Shown: in pieces, positions 52,034 to 61,376 of the stretch | How positions within the stretch are numbered: the stretch's first letter is position 1 | Layout: each line of letters starts with the position of its first letter | Assembly (NCBI RefSeq): GCF_900114315.1 | Contig: NZ_FOSQ01000012.1 | Coordinates: 62,001 to 126,000, forward strand | DNA from: Falsiroseomonas stagni DSM 19981 | Lineage (GTDB): Bacteria; Pseudomonadota; Alphaproteobacteria; Acetobacterales; Acetobacteraceae | Length of the DNA: 64,000 nucleotides | Direction of reading: 5' to 3' | The notes under the pieces: model-generated | Seen by the model: the letters and a program-made list of their open reading frames with translations, nothing else | Told to the model about the DNA's origin: nothing | Database searches by the model: none | Program-made: the position numbers and the translations under genes

Positions 52034-53484
52034 GATCGGGCTCCTGGATTCAGCAGTTTCAACAGTTCCGCCTTCACCACCTTGCCGCCGGCATTGCGCG
52101 GCAACTCGGGCAGGCGATGGATGATCGTGGGCACCTTGTAGGGGGCGAGGTTCGCACGGCAGTGGGCGCGCAGCGCATCGTCGGTGACGATGGCTTCGGC
52201 GACGATGAAGGCGGCAACCTCCTCCCCCAGCTCGCGCGACGGCGCGCCGGTGACGGCGGCGTCGGCGATGCCTGGCAGCTCGCGCAGCACACGCTCGATA
52301 TCCTGCGGGTAGATGTTCACGCCGCCGCGGATGATCATGTCCTTGGCGCGGCCGTGCAGATAGAGAAAGCCTTCCTCGTCGAGCCGCGCCAGGTCGCCCG
52401 GATAGAACCAGCCATCGCGGAAGGCGTCGCCATCCTCCGCGCGCCAGTAGCCGCGGGCTGAGGCGGGGCTGCGGTAGCGCAGGCGGCCGATCGTGCCGGG
52501 AGGTTGCGGCGCGTGGTGCTCATCCACGATCTCGACCTCCACCCGGAAGCCGGGGCGGCCGACGCTGTCGGGATGGCGGTCGCAGTCGTCGGGCGTGAGG
52601 ATGGAAACGCCGCCGCCCTCGGTCGAGGAATAGAACTCGAAGAGATTGGGCGTGAGTTGCGTGCGGATGGCGATGCGTTCTTCCGGATGCAGCGCGGAGC
52701 CGGAGGAGATGAGGATGCGCAGCGTCGGGAAGGCCAGCGTCGCCGGCTTCTCCTCCAGCAGGCGGCGGATCATGGTCGGCACGAGGAACAGCACCGTGCC
52801 GCCGATCTCCGCCAGATGCGCGGACAGCGCGCCGACCTTGGTGCGTGGTGACAGCACCGAAATCGTAGCCCCGGCGAAGAGCATCGCCAGGTTGAAGGCG
52901 CGGCCGCCGCCGAAATAGAGCGGCGTGACGGAGACATAAACGTCCTGCGCGTTCAGCCCCATGTTCAGCCAATAGACCATGAAGCGCGCCTCGAACTGCC
53001 GATGCGTCGCGCGCGGGCCCTTGGGCAGGCCGGTGGTGCCGGAGGACAGCGACAGCACCAGCGGGCTGTCATCGGTGATGACGGCGTCGTGCCAGGGCAT
53101 GTCGGAGGGCGTGATCCAGCCGGGCGAAAGGCCGTACCAGCCCGTGGCGGGCAGCGCCGGATCATCCGGCTCCAGCAAGACGATGTCGGGCTCGAAGGAT
53201 GCGGCGAAGCGGCGCTTCTCCTCCGTCTGCCAGCGGCAATCCATGGGCAGGATCACGGCGCCGAGCCGCGCCAGCGCGATCATCGCGATGACGTGTTCCG
53301 CATGGTCGGCCAGGCCGAGGCCCACCAGCATCTCCCGCCGCACGCCCAGCGCGTGCAGTGCGTGGCAGGCACCGTCGATCAGCCGGTCCAGCGTCGCGTA
53401 GTCGATGCGGCGGTCGCCATCGATGATGGCGGTCTTGTCCGGCCGCGTGCGCCGATGCAGCCGGAAGACGGCGTCGAAGGGCAT
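52030..53484 (-). CDS. AMP-dependent acyl-CoA synthetase/ligase
   Basis: A 484-residue adenylate-forming ligase. The P-loop reads LSSGTTGLPKGPRATH, the adenine motif FEFYSSTEGGG, and the hinge and ribose region WFYPGDLARLDEEGFLYLHGR. The catalytic lysine is in PRNAGGKVVKAEL. It probably activates a carboxylic acid made by the island for further CoA-linked breakdown. The ATG at 53484 shares a base with the stop of the tandem hydrolase gene. Confidence 0.92.
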   Translation of the reverse strand: MPFDAVFRLHRRTRPDKTAIIDGDRRIDYATLDRLIDGACHALHALGVRREMLVGLGLADHAEHVIAMIALARLGAVILPMDCRWQTEEKRRFAASFEPDIVLLEPDDPALPATGWYGLSPGWITPSDMPWHDAVITDDSPLVLSLSSGTTGLPKGPRATHRQFEARFMVYWLNMGLNAQDVYVSVTPLYFGGGRAFNLAMLFAGATISVLSPRTKVGALSAHLAEIGGTVLFLVPTMIRRLLEEKPATLAFPTLRILISSGSALHPEERIAIRTQLTPNLFEFYSSTEGGGVSILTPDDCDRHPDSVGRPGFRVEVEIVDEHHAPQPPGTIGRLRYRSPASARGYWRAEDGDAFRDGWFYPGDLARLDEEGFLYLHGRAKDMIIRGGVNIYPQDIERVLRELPGIADAAVTGAPSRELGEEVAAFIVAEAIVTDDALRAHCRANLAPYKVPTIIHRLPELPRNAGGKVVKAELLKLLNPGARS

Positions 53485-55142
53485 CAGTCGCGCATTGCCG
53501 CGCGGATGGCGGCGACGCGGTCGGCCAGCGTATCGCCGTGCCGGTGGATGGCGGCATCGGGGCGCATCGCGGCGGCGGCCGGCAGGCATTGCGCGAAGAG
53601 GTCGGATTCAGCCGAGAGCAGCGCGACGCGATGCGGCAGCGCGGCCAGGCGTTCCAGCAGCGGCCAGGCGATGGCAGCGCGCCAGGCGGGGGCGAAGCTG
53701 CGCGGGTTCTTGGCCTGCTCGCGGATCTCCACCTGCAGCCGCTCCGGCTCCAGCCGCGGTTCCGCCTTCCGCGCATTCACCAGGCGCCGGTCCCACCACG
53801 GGAACCACAGCCCCATGTCGCGGCGCATGTGCCACATCTTCAGCAGGTGCGATCCATCCCAGCTTGGCGTCACATCCGGCGCCCAGCGATCCGCCCATTC
53901 CGCGCGCAGCCGCGCGGGCAGCGCGATGGGCGCGTCGAGCAGCACGGACAGCGCACGATCGGGCCGCGCGGCCGCGGCGGCGACCACGGTGGCGGCGCCG
54001 CTGTTGTGGCCGAGCAGATGCGCCTGCTTGACGCCCAGCGCATCGCAGACCTGCCAGAGCGTCGTCGCCCAGGCTTCCGGCGACTGCACCGCGCCCGCAT
54101 CACTCTCCCCATGGCCCAGCGGATCGAAGCTGATCGCGGGGATGTCGAGGGCGCGGAGCAAATCCTCATACAGGGCCGAGGATCCCGGTACATGCGGCGC
54201 GATCACCAGCGGGGGCGCCGCATGGATGTCGCCCATCACGCGCACCAGCACCTGGTCATCGCCGATGGTCAGGTAGTTCGTCGTGCTGCGGCCCGCGATC
54301 GGCGTCGCCATGGGCGGCGCGGGCGGTTCGGCGCGGGACGGATGACGCAGCAGGATCTGGCGTTCCACCGCGGCGGCGGCGAGGGGATCGCGCGGCATCT
54401 CCTCCTGCCACGCCTCGGCGGGATATTGCGCCATGGTGCGGTGCTGGCTGTCGCCGGGGCGGTTGCCGAAGCAGACGGGCACGCGGAGTTCCGGCAGCAC
54501 CTCAAGCCCCCGATGCCGGAAGGCGGCGCTGTAGCCGATGCGGTAGCCATCCCCGGCTTCCAGCAATTCCAGCACGCCGCGATGGTTGAATTCCGTGTCG
54601 GGCGCGTCGGTGTCGGCGCGGAAGGCGAGGGTCTGGTTGTGCCAGGGCCAGAACACATGCTGGTCGCGGTAGCGGTACCAGAGCCAGACCAGGTGGCTGC
54701 CGTCCCAGGACGGCACGATGGGCAGCAGGTATTTCGTCAGCCTTTCCTGCGCCGCCTTCACGGAGAAGACGGGAAATCCGTCCGTCAGCGCCATGGAACA
54801 GCGATCGGGATGGCGCCGCGCGTATTCGACAGCGATGGAGGCGCCGGTGTGGCGGCCATAGGTGGCGGCCTGCTCCACGCCCATCACGCTCAAGGCCTCG
54901 GCGAGGCCATCGGCGAAATCCTCGATCTCCGGCTGGTCGAGCGGCAGCAGGTCGGAAAGGCCGAAGCCGGGCGTATCGAAGGCGAAGGCGGTGAAGGCGC
55001 CGGCGAAGACCTCCTGCGGTTCGCGCAGCACCTTGGCGGAACAGGGGGAGGCGTGCAGCAGGCAGACCGCGGGGCCGGCGCCGGCACGGGTGTAGTGCAC
55101 GCGCCTGTTGCCGACGCTGACGAAATGCTTCGTGACCTTCAT
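53484..55142 (-). CDS. fused tandem alpha/beta-hydrolase protein with non-canonical nucleophiles
   Basis: A 552-residue protein built of two alpha/beta-hydrolase domains (about 1-277 and 278-552). Domain 1 starts KHFVSVGNRRVHYTRAGAGP and has the elbow GRHTG with His98 at the nucleophile position, exactly as in the 50238-51065 protein. Domain 2 begins at Met278 and reads GHNSG, with Asn380 there. Both carry the shared cap motif SWDGSHL...W...R...F(W)PW. Domain 2 plus Met278 is 275 residues, the length of the single-domain relative, as if two genes had fused. No ribosome site precedes Met278, so separate translation is unlikely. Confidence 0.85.
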   Translation of the reverse strand: MKVTKHFVSVGNRRVHYTRAGAGPAVCLLHASPCSAKVLREPQEVFAGAFTAFAFDTPGFGLSDLLPLDQPEIEDFADGLAEALSVMGVEQAATYGRHTGASIAVEYARRHPDRCSMALTDGFPVFSVKAAQERLTKYLLPIVPSWDGSHLVWLWYRYRDQHVFWPWHNQTLAFRADTDAPDTEFNHRGVLELLEAGDGYRIGYSAAFRHRGLEVLPELRVPVCFGNRPGDSQHRTMAQYPAEAWQEEMPRDPLAAAAVERQILLRHPSRAEPPAPPMATPIAGRSTTNYLTIGDDQVLVRVMGDIHAAPPLVIAPHVPGSSALYEDLLRALDIPAISFDPLGHGESDAGAVQSPEAWATTLWQVCDALGVKQAHLLGHNSGAATVVAAAAARPDRALSVLLDAPIALPARLRAEWADRWAPDVTPSWDGSHLLKMWHMRRDMGLWFPWWDRRLVNARKAEPRLEPERLQVEIREQAKNPRSFAPAWRAAIAWPLLERLAALPHRVALLSAESDLFAQCLPAAAAMRPDAAIHRHGDTLADRVAAIRAAMRD

Positions 55143-56662
55143 GGCCTGTCGCCCCCCTGCAGCGCACCTGGATTCATGCGGCCCTCCGGATCGAGCATCG
55201 CCTTCACCTGGCGCAGCAGTGCCGCGCCTTCCGGCAGCATCCGGTCCGCCAGCGCGTAGTAGCGGCCGATCTGCGCATGCACCGCGCCATGCGCATCCAT
55301 CACGGCGCCCAACGCCTTGCGCGCATCGCGGATCACGTCGCGCGCGGCTGCATTGGCCGGGAAGGCGCCGAAGCGGGCGCGGTTCTTCTCCGTCAGGTGC
55401 TTCATGTGCAGCGGGTCCAGCGCATCGCGCCAGTAGAACATCGGCTCGATCGTCACATAGGCGCCGAGCGAGGAGATGATGTGGCTGACGCTGATGCCGT
55501 GCTCGGCCAGCGGCAGCGTCGCCAGGCGGGTTTCCAGGGCGTGCAGGCAGGCCCGGGCGGTGCCGAGGGGCAGCATGCCGTGCACGGGCACCCAGCGCTC
55601 CCCCTCCGGCCCCACGAAGCCGCGGATGGAATAGGGGCGGGCGCGCAGCGCGCGGGGGATGGCGGCCTCCGTCTCCCGCCCGCCGGCGGCCTGGGCGATG
55701 GCGCGCGCGGCGGTGATGCCGGCCTCGGCGGCGGGGGAAGACACGCCCTCGGCGGTCAGGTGCAGCGTCCAGGCGGGGTCGGCAAGCTTCGCGCGCGCCA
55801 GGCCCGCGACATCGCGCATGGCCTGCATGACGGAACCCGCCCGGGCGGCGACGGCGGCGGCGGTGCGCAGCGCCTCCCCGGCCTCGACCTTCGTGGCGGA
55901 TTTCCCGCGCACGGGGTCCATGGCCAGCGCGCGGGCGACCAAGCCCTTCTGCGCGATCGCCACCAGCGCGCCCATCATCGCGCCGCCATCCTCGAAGGCG
56001 AAGGAGGCGAAGGCGGCTTCGCGTTCCGGCGCCAGGCGCAGCGCGATTTCCGTCTTCACGCCGAAGGCGCCGCAATCGCCCAGGAACAGGCCCGTGAGGT
56101 CGGGCCCCATGTTGCGCCAGAAGCGCGGCTCGCCCCGCATCGCCAGCGCGCCGGTGCGCGCCACGCTGCCATCGGCCAGCACGACGGACAGGCCGATGAT
56201 GCCGTCCATGCTGCCCGGTAAATTCTGCGCGGCGACGCCGCCGACCGTGCTGGCCGCGCCGGAGATGGGTGAGGCCTGGGCGGAGCGCAGGCCATGCGGC
56301 GCCAGCGCCTCCGCCAGCGCCTGCCAAGTGGTGCCCGCGCCCACGATGGCGGTGAGGTTGGCGGCATCGATGCGGATGGCATCGAGGCGCGTCGTATCCA
56401 CCACCACGGCGGGCAGCGTGGGCACGACGCCGGCGGTGTAGGAAAGCCCCGCGCCGCGCGGCACCACCGGCGCGCCGTGCTGCGCGACGAGGCGCAGCGC
56501 GGCGGCACATTCCGCCGTGCTGCCCGGCCGGATCACCAGCAGCGCGGGCGCGGCGCCGGGCCATTCGAACAGGTCGGCCGCGGCCAGCGCGCGGGCGGCC
56601 TCATCGGTCGCGACATGCGCCTCGCCCAGCAGGCCGCGCAGCGATGCCGCGAGGTCGCTCAT
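55139..56662 (-). CDS. FAD-binding oxidase/dehydrogenase (VAO/GlcD family)
   Basis: A 507-residue flavoprotein of the VAO type. The FAD domain (FAD_binding_4) shows PVVPRGAGLSYTAG, TAIVGAGTTWQALAEAL and ISGAASTVGGVAAQN. The C-terminal half matches FAD-oxidase C, ending QVKAMLDPEGRMNPGAL. Members oxidise 2-hydroxy acids, aryl alcohols or lactate-like compounds. The ATG at 56662 overlaps the amidohydrolase stop by 4 bases. Its role is probably oxidation of a hydroxy acid arising in this island (inference). Confidence 0.9.
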   Translation of the reverse strand: MSDLAASLRGLLGEAHVATDEAARALAAADLFEWPGAAPALLVIRPGSTAECAAALRLVAQHGAPVVPRGAGLSYTAGVVPTLPAVVVDTTRLDAIRIDAANLTAIVGAGTTWQALAEALAPHGLRSAQASPISGAASTVGGVAAQNLPGSMDGIIGLSVVLADGSVARTGALAMRGEPRFWRNMGPDLTGLFLGDCGAFGVKTEIALRLAPEREAAFASFAFEDGGAMMGALVAIAQKGLVARALAMDPVRGKSATKVEAGEALRTAAAVAARAGSVMQAMRDVAGLARAKLADPAWTLHLTAEGVSSPAAEAGITAARAIAQAAGGRETEAAIPRALRARPYSIRGFVGPEGERWVPVHGMLPLGTARACLHALETRLATLPLAEHGISVSHIISSLGAYVTIEPMFYWRDALDPLHMKHLTEKNRARFGAFPANAAARDVIRDARKALGAVMDAHGAVHAQIGRYYALADRMLPEGAALLRQVKAMLDPEGRMNPGALQGGDRP

Positions 56663-57558
56663 GCCGGCTTGTCGGTCAGCTTGAAGATGTTGATCGCGTT
56701 GTTGCGCAGGATCTTCTTCAGCGGGTCGGGACGGAAGTTGAGGTCGTGCATCTCGTTCATCGCACGCTCCGGGTCGATCACCGCCCAATCCGTGCCGAAC
56801 AGGAATTTGTCCTGGCCATAGGTGTTGGCGTAGTGCACGGCCTGCTGCGGCCAGTGCTTCGGCGCATAGGCATCGCCGGCCATGTAGACGTTCGGATGCT
56901 TGGTGCAGCAGGAGATCATCTCATCCGTCCAGGGATAGCCGAGATGGATGCCGATGATGGTGAGTTCGGGGAAATGGATCGCGACCTTGTCGAGCGTCAT
57001 CGGCCGGCCGACGGTCGGCAGGCGGCGGTCCTGTTGGTAGACCAGGCAATGGCCGACCTGCATCATGATCGGCACTTCGAGTTCCGCACAGCGGGCGTAG
57101 TAGGGGTAGTAGATCGCGCTGTCCGGCGCCTCCCCGAACCAATGCGGATAAAGGTGCCCGCCGACGAAGCCGTATTCCTTGATGGCGACGTCGAGTTCCT
57201 TCAGCCCCTTGATGCCGCGCGTGGGATCGATGCCCGCCAGGCCGCTGAACCGGTCCGGATACTTCGCGCAGATGTCGCGCACCCATTCATAGGGAATCTC
57301 GATGGAGCCCTTCACGCGCAGATCACCGCAGCGCACGGCGATCAGGAAGGAACGCTCGATCCCCGCGGCATCCATCTTGCGCAGGTAGTCCTCGATCGAG
57401 ACGCCGCGGCGATCCTCCGCCTTGGTGCGGACCTGTTCGCGGAAGCGGCCATCGGTGGGGATGCGGCCTTCGGCGAAGGCTTCGGGGGTGAAGACATTCA
57501 CCACGATGTCGATGGCGCCATAGCCCGTGCGGGTGGCGGCGGGGTTGAAGACGGTCAT
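56659..57558 (-). CDS. amidohydrolase-2 family protein lacking the N-terminal HxH (paralogue)
   Basis: A 299-residue paralogue of the protein at 48519-49400. It keeps GGHLYPHWF, MMQVGHCLVY, IIGIHLGYPWTDE, DAYAPKHW and FLFGTDWAV. The start again lacks HxH (AIDIVVNVFTPEAF). The shared loss argues for a distinct subfamily rather than random decay. It lies next to the FAD oxidase and the ABC ATPase genes in a run of 4-base overlaps. It may act on a related substrate, or the two may form a heteromer. Confidence 0.87.
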   Translation of the reverse strand: MTVFNPAATRTGYGAIDIVVNVFTPEAFAEGRIPTDGRFREQVRTKAEDRRGVSIEDYLRKMDAAGIERSFLIAVRCGDLRVKGSIEIPYEWVRDICAKYPDRFSGLAGIDPTRGIKGLKELDVAIKEYGFVGGHLYPHWFGEAPDSAIYYPYYARCAELEVPIMMQVGHCLVYQQDRRLPTVGRPMTLDKVAIHFPELTIIGIHLGYPWTDEMISCCTKHPNVYMAGDAYAPKHWPQQAVHYANTYGQDKFLFGTDWAVIDPERAMNEMHDLNFRPDPLKKILRNNAINIFKLTDKPA

Positions 57559-58523
57559 GCGCGTTCCTCGACAGGATCAAGAATATTGGTGCCATCGGCG
57601 ATGCGGAGGCAGGAAGCCGAGTGCCCCCCATCCAGGATCACCGGGGATGGCGGGGCGCTGGTGCAGGCGGGCAGCACCAGCGGGCAGCGGCCGGCGAAGA
57701 AGCAGCCGGGTGGCAGGTTGATGGGCGAGGGTATCTCCCCCACCACCTCATGCCGCCGCAGTTTCACGGCGGGGTCGGGCGGCAGGTGGGCCGACAGCAG
57801 CGTCTGCGTGTAGGGATGCGCAGGCGTGTCGAACAACCGCCCCGCCGGCCCCTGTTCCGCGATGCGGCCGAGATAGAGCACGATGACGCGGTGGGAGACG
57901 AGGCGCACCGTTTCCAGATCGTGGCTGATGAACAGCATCGCGATCCCCGTCTCCCGCTGCAACTCATCCAGCAATTGCAGGATGCCGGCGCGGACGGAGA
58001 GGTCGAGCGAGGAGGTCGGTTCATCCAGCACCACCAGCTTCGGCCGGTTGGCGATGGCGCGGGCGATGGAGACGCGCTGCAACTGCCCGCCCGACAATTC
58101 ATGCGGGTAGCGCTGCAGGGACGCCACGGGCAGGCGCACGCGGTCGGCCAGGCGGCGTGCCTCCGCGATGCGCGCGGCGCCATCCAGCGTGGTGTGCAGC
58201 GCCAGCGGTTCCTCCAACAGGCGGCCGATGGTCATGCGGGGATTCAGCGATCCCCAGGGGTCCTGGAAGACGATCTGCAACCGCGCCCGCAGCGGCCGCA
58301 GCGCGGCGGGCGACAGGCGGGTGATGTCCTCGCCCTCGAACATGATCGTGCCGCCGGTGGGCGCGAGCAACCGCGTCACCAGCAATCCGATCGTCGATTT
58401 GCCGGAGCCGGATTCGCCCACCAGGCCCAGCGTCTCCCCCGCCGCGATGGAGAAGGACACGCCATTGACCGCATTCACCCCCCCGGGGAAGCGATGCACG
58501 AGGTTCTGGACATCGAGGATCAT
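57555..58523 (-). CDS. ABC transporter ATPase, DppF/OppF-like
   Basis: A 322-residue ATPase. Walker A is GESGSGKST, the Q-loop is FQDPWGSLNP, the signature is LSGGQLQRVSIARA, Walker B is LVVLDEPTSSLD and the switch is FISHDLE. A C-terminal Cys-containing extension (FFAGRCPLVLPAC) is the mark of oligopeptide-type ATPases and may hold an iron-sulfur cluster. It pairs with the following DppD-like ATPase, overlapping it by 4 bases. Confidence 0.94.
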   Translation of the reverse strand: MILDVQNLVHRFPGGVNAVNGVSFSIAAGETLGLVGESGSGKSTIGLLVTRLLAPTGGTIMFEGEDITRLSPAALRPLRARLQIVFQDPWGSLNPRMTIGRLLEEPLALHTTLDGAARIAEARRLADRVRLPVASLQRYPHELSGGQLQRVSIARAIANRPKLVVLDEPTSSLDLSVRAGILQLLDELQRETGIAMLFISHDLETVRLVSHRVIVLYLGRIAEQGPAGRLFDTPAHPYTQTLLSAHLPPDPAVKLRRHEVVGEIPSPINLPPGCFFAGRCPLVLPACTSAPPSPVILDGGHSASCLRIADGTNILDPVEERA

Positions 58524-59497
58524 GCGGCCCGCTCCGCGTAGTGGCAGGCGGCGCCATGCGAATCATCCAGCGCCACGCGCGGCGGGGGCGCCAGGCAGGC
58601 GGTGGTCGCGCGCGGGCAGCGGTCCCGATAGAGGCAGCCATCGGGCAAGGCGTAGAGGTCGGGCGGCGTGCCGCCGGTGACGGTGTAGCCGATCCGCGCG
58701 ATGCGGCCCGGCGTGCTGGCGATCAGCGCCTGGGTGTAGGGATGGGCGGGACGCGCGAAGACCTCCGCGACAGGTCCATCCTCCACGATGCGGCCGGCGA
58801 ACATCACCGCCACGCGCTGGCAGTAATGCGCCACCACGCCGAGGTCATGCGTGATGACGAGGGCGCCGAGATTCCGCGCCAGCACCAGGTCCCGCAGCGT
58901 GTCCAGCACCTGCGCCTGCACCGTGACATCGAGGCCCGTGGTCGGTTCATCCGCGATCACCAGCGCGGGTTCGTTGATCAGCGCCATCGCGATCAGCACG
59001 CGCTGCGCCATGCCGCCGGACAGCTCATGCGGCCAGGCCTGCATCCGGCGCTTGGGATCGGGGATGCGCACGGCGGCAAGCATCGCCTCCGCCCTCTCCC
59101 GCGCCGCCGCACCGCTCGCCGTGCCATGCACGCGCTGCATCCGCACCAGTTGGTCGCCGACACGCTTCAGGGGATCGAGCGAGGTGAGCGGCGACTGCAC
59201 CACCATCGCCATCCGCCTCCCCCGGATTTTCTCCAATTGGCGGTCGGACATGGCGAGGATATCGCCGCCTTCGAAGCGGATGCCGCCCTGCGGGATGCGG
59301 GCGGGGGCGCGCAGCAGACCCATGGCGGCCAGCGCAGTCAGCGACTTGCCGGCGCCGGTCTCACCGACCAGGCCGACAATCTCCCCGGCATCGACGGTGA
59401 AGGAGACGCCGTTCAGCGCCCGCGCGACACGCACGCGGTTGTCGAGGCCGCGCGCAGCGAACTCCACATGCAGGTCCTGGACGTCGAGCAGCCTCAT
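58520..59497 (-). CDS. ABC transporter ATPase, DppD/OppD-like
   Basis: A 325-residue ATPase. Walker A is GETGAGKSL, the signature is LSGGMAQRVLIAMAL, Walker B is ALVIADEPTTGLD and the switch is ITHDLG. It has a C-terminal CLYRDRCPRATTACL Cys motif like its partner. The ATG at 59497 overlaps the permease stop by 4 bases. The signature's GMAQR in place of GMRQR is a modest variation. Confidence 0.94.
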   Translation of the reverse strand: MRLLDVQDLHVEFAARGLDNRVRVARALNGVSFTVDAGEIVGLVGETGAGKSLTALAAMGLLRAPARIPQGGIRFEGGDILAMSDRQLEKIRGRRMAMVVQSPLTSLDPLKRVGDQLVRMQRVHGTASGAAARERAEAMLAAVRIPDPKRRMQAWPHELSGGMAQRVLIAMALINEPALVIADEPTTGLDVTVQAQVLDTLRDLVLARNLGALVITHDLGVVAHYCQRVAVMFAGRIVEDGPVAEVFARPAHPYTQALIASTPGRIARIGYTVTGGTPPDLYALPDGCLYRDRCPRATTACLAPPPRVALDDSHGAACHYAERAA

Positions 59498-60354
59498 TTG
59501 CCCGTGGCCCGGCGCTTGGGGTCGAGAAGGTCGGACAATCCATCGCCCGTCAGGTTCAGGCCGAGCACCAGGGCGATCAGCGCCAGCCCCGGGAAGAGCG
59601 CGACCCACCATTCGCCGGAGATCACATATTCCGCGCCCTGCCGGATCATCGCGCCCCATTCGGGCGCCGGCGCCTGCACGCCGATGCCGATGAAGGCGAG
59701 CGTCGCCGAAATCCGCACCGCCCAGGCCATGCGCAGCGGCAATTGCGCGGTGGCGCCGAGGATGGCGTTGGGCAGGATATGCACCAGCAGCACGCGCCAT
59801 TCCGGATTGCCCGCGGCGACGGCGGCGCGCACGAAGGTGGCGTTGCGCAGCGCCAGCACCTCCGCCCGCACGATGCGGGCGAAGATCGGACTGTCCAGGA
59901 AGCCCACCACCAGGATGACATTGAGGAACCCCTGGCCGGTGGCGGCGACGATGGCCAGCGCCAGGATGATGGTGGGGAAGGCGCGCAGCACGTCCAGCAC
60001 GCGCAGCAGCACCTCATCCACCCATCCCCCGCGCCAGCCCGCGATGAGGCCGAGCGGGATGCCGACCACCGCCATGATGGCGCCGGCGGGCAGCGCGATG
60101 CCGAAGGCGTAGCGCGCGCCGTGGATGACGCGGGACAGCACATCCATGCCGTTGCCATCGGTGCCGAGGATGAAGGCGCCGGTGCCGGGCGGGCGCAGCG
60201 TGTCATAGGGATGCGACAGCGTGGGCGGCAGCGGCGCGATCACATCGGCGAAGGCCGCGAGGAAGGCGAAGACCATGATCACGCCGAAGCCGACCGCGAA
60301 GGTCGGGCTGCGGCGCGCGGTGCCGATGACGCGGTCGAGCGTGGTGGTGCTCAT
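59494..60354 (-). CDS. ABC transporter permease, DppC-like
   Basis: A 286-residue permease with the DppC periplasmic segment (FILGTDGNGMDVLSRVIHGA), the EAA loop TFVRAAVAAGNPEWRVLLVH and the end GDGLSDLLDPKRRATGK. It has six hydrophobic segments. The ATG overlaps the DppB-like stop, and its own stop overlaps the ATPase start. Confidence 0.93.
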   Translation of the reverse strand: MSTTTLDRVIGTARRSPTFAVGFGVIMVFAFLAAFADVIAPLPPTLSHPYDTLRPPGTGAFILGTDGNGMDVLSRVIHGARYAFGIALPAGAIMAVVGIPLGLIAGWRGGWVDEVLLRVLDVLRAFPTIILALAIVAATGQGFLNVILVVGFLDSPIFARIVRAEVLALRNATFVRAAVAAGNPEWRVLLVHILPNAILGATAQLPLRMAWAVRISATLAFIGIGVQAPAPEWGAMIRQGAEYVISGEWWVALFPGLALIALVLGLNLTGDGLSDLLDPKRRATGK

Positions 60355-61376
60355 GACCGCGCCCGCGGCTCCAGCAGCATCACCGTCAGATCCACCAGCG
60401 CGAAGATGATGACGGAGGCGATGGCGAGCGTCAGCACATAGCCCTGCACCGCCGCGAAATCGCCAAGCAGGATGGCGTTCAGCCCCCAATGGCCGAGCCC
60501 GCCCCAGGAGAAGACGAATTCGATCAGGCTCGCCGCCGCCAGCAGGGAGGTGAATTCGGAACCGACGAAGGTGATGACCGGGACGAGGGCGGCGCGCAGC
60601 GCGATGCGACGGATGACGCGGCGCGGGAAGCCGCAGGCACGGGCGTAGCGGATGTAGTCGCTGCCCATCACCTCGATCGCGATGGCGCGGGTGTGCTTGA
60701 CGATGGGCGCGGTGGCGACGATGGCGAAGCAGCCGACGGGCAGCACCAGTTGCGAGGCCGCCGACCAGGCGGCCTCTACGTTCCCGGCCAGGATGCTGTC
60801 GATCAGGACGGAGCCCGTCACCACGGGCGGCGGCGTCACCATCATGGAGACGCGCCCCATCGGCGCCGGCGCCCAGCCCAGCAGGTAGAAGAAGATGAAA
60901 ATCGCCATCAGGCCGAGCCAGTAGGTCGGCAGGGAGAAGCCGAACAGCGATCCGAAGCGCGACGCCTGGTCGAACCACCCGTTCGGGCGTTCGGCGGCAT
61001 GAAGGCCGAGCGGCACGCCGACCAGCGCGCCGATGCCGACCGCCAGCGTCACCAGTTCCAGCGTGGCGGGCAGCAGGGTCGCAATCTCATGCGTCACCTT
61101 CGCATTGCCCTGCCAGGACATGCCCAGATCGCCCTGCACCAGGCGGCCGAGATAGGCCCAGAACTGCGTCAGCAAGGGCTGGTCCAGCATGAGCTCCGCG
61201 CGGATGCGCGCCAGCATCGGCGCATCCGCCATCGGCCCCGCCAGCATCGCCACCGGATCCTGGTCCCCGATGCGGACCAGCATGAAGGTGAGGAACAGGA
61301 TGCCGAGCAGGACCGGCACCGCGACCAGCAGGCGCCGCAGCAGGAAGCGCCCGATGGTCGGCAACGCCAGGCTCAC
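60351..61376 (-). CDS. ABC transporter permease, DppB-like
   Basis: A 341-residue permease starting with LLRRLLVAVPVLLGILFLTF. It has a WLGLMAIFIFFYLLGWAP segment and an EAA loop YIRYARACGFPRRVIRRIAL. It is slightly longer than the 13050 homologue because of a periplasmic insertion. It is followed by the DppC-like gene with overlap and preceded by the binding-protein gene (4-base overlap), giving a complete importer. Confidence 0.93.
   Translation of the reverse strand: MSLALPTIGRFLLRRLLVAVPVLLGILFLTFMLVRIGDQDPVAMLAGPMADAPMLARIRAELMLDQPLLTQFWAYLGRLVQGDLGMSWQGNAKVTHEIATLLPATLELVTLAVGIGALVGVPLGLHAAERPNGWFDQASRFGSLFGFSLPTYWLGLMAIFIFFYLLGWAPAPMGRVSMMVTPPPVVTGSVLIDSILAGNVEAAWSAASQLVLPVGCFAIVATAPIVKHTRAIAIEVMGSDYIRYARACGFPRRVIRRIALRAALVPVITFVGSEFTSLLAAASLIEFVFSWGGLGHWGLNAILLGDFAAVQGYVLTLAIASVIIFALVDLTVMLLEPRARS

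Noticed and set aside
53484-56564. A single 1026-codon minus-strand frame
   Set aside because: Its first half is a shifted reading of the FAD oxidase gene. Only the part from the ATG at 55142 encodes protein-like sequence (the tandem hydrolase).
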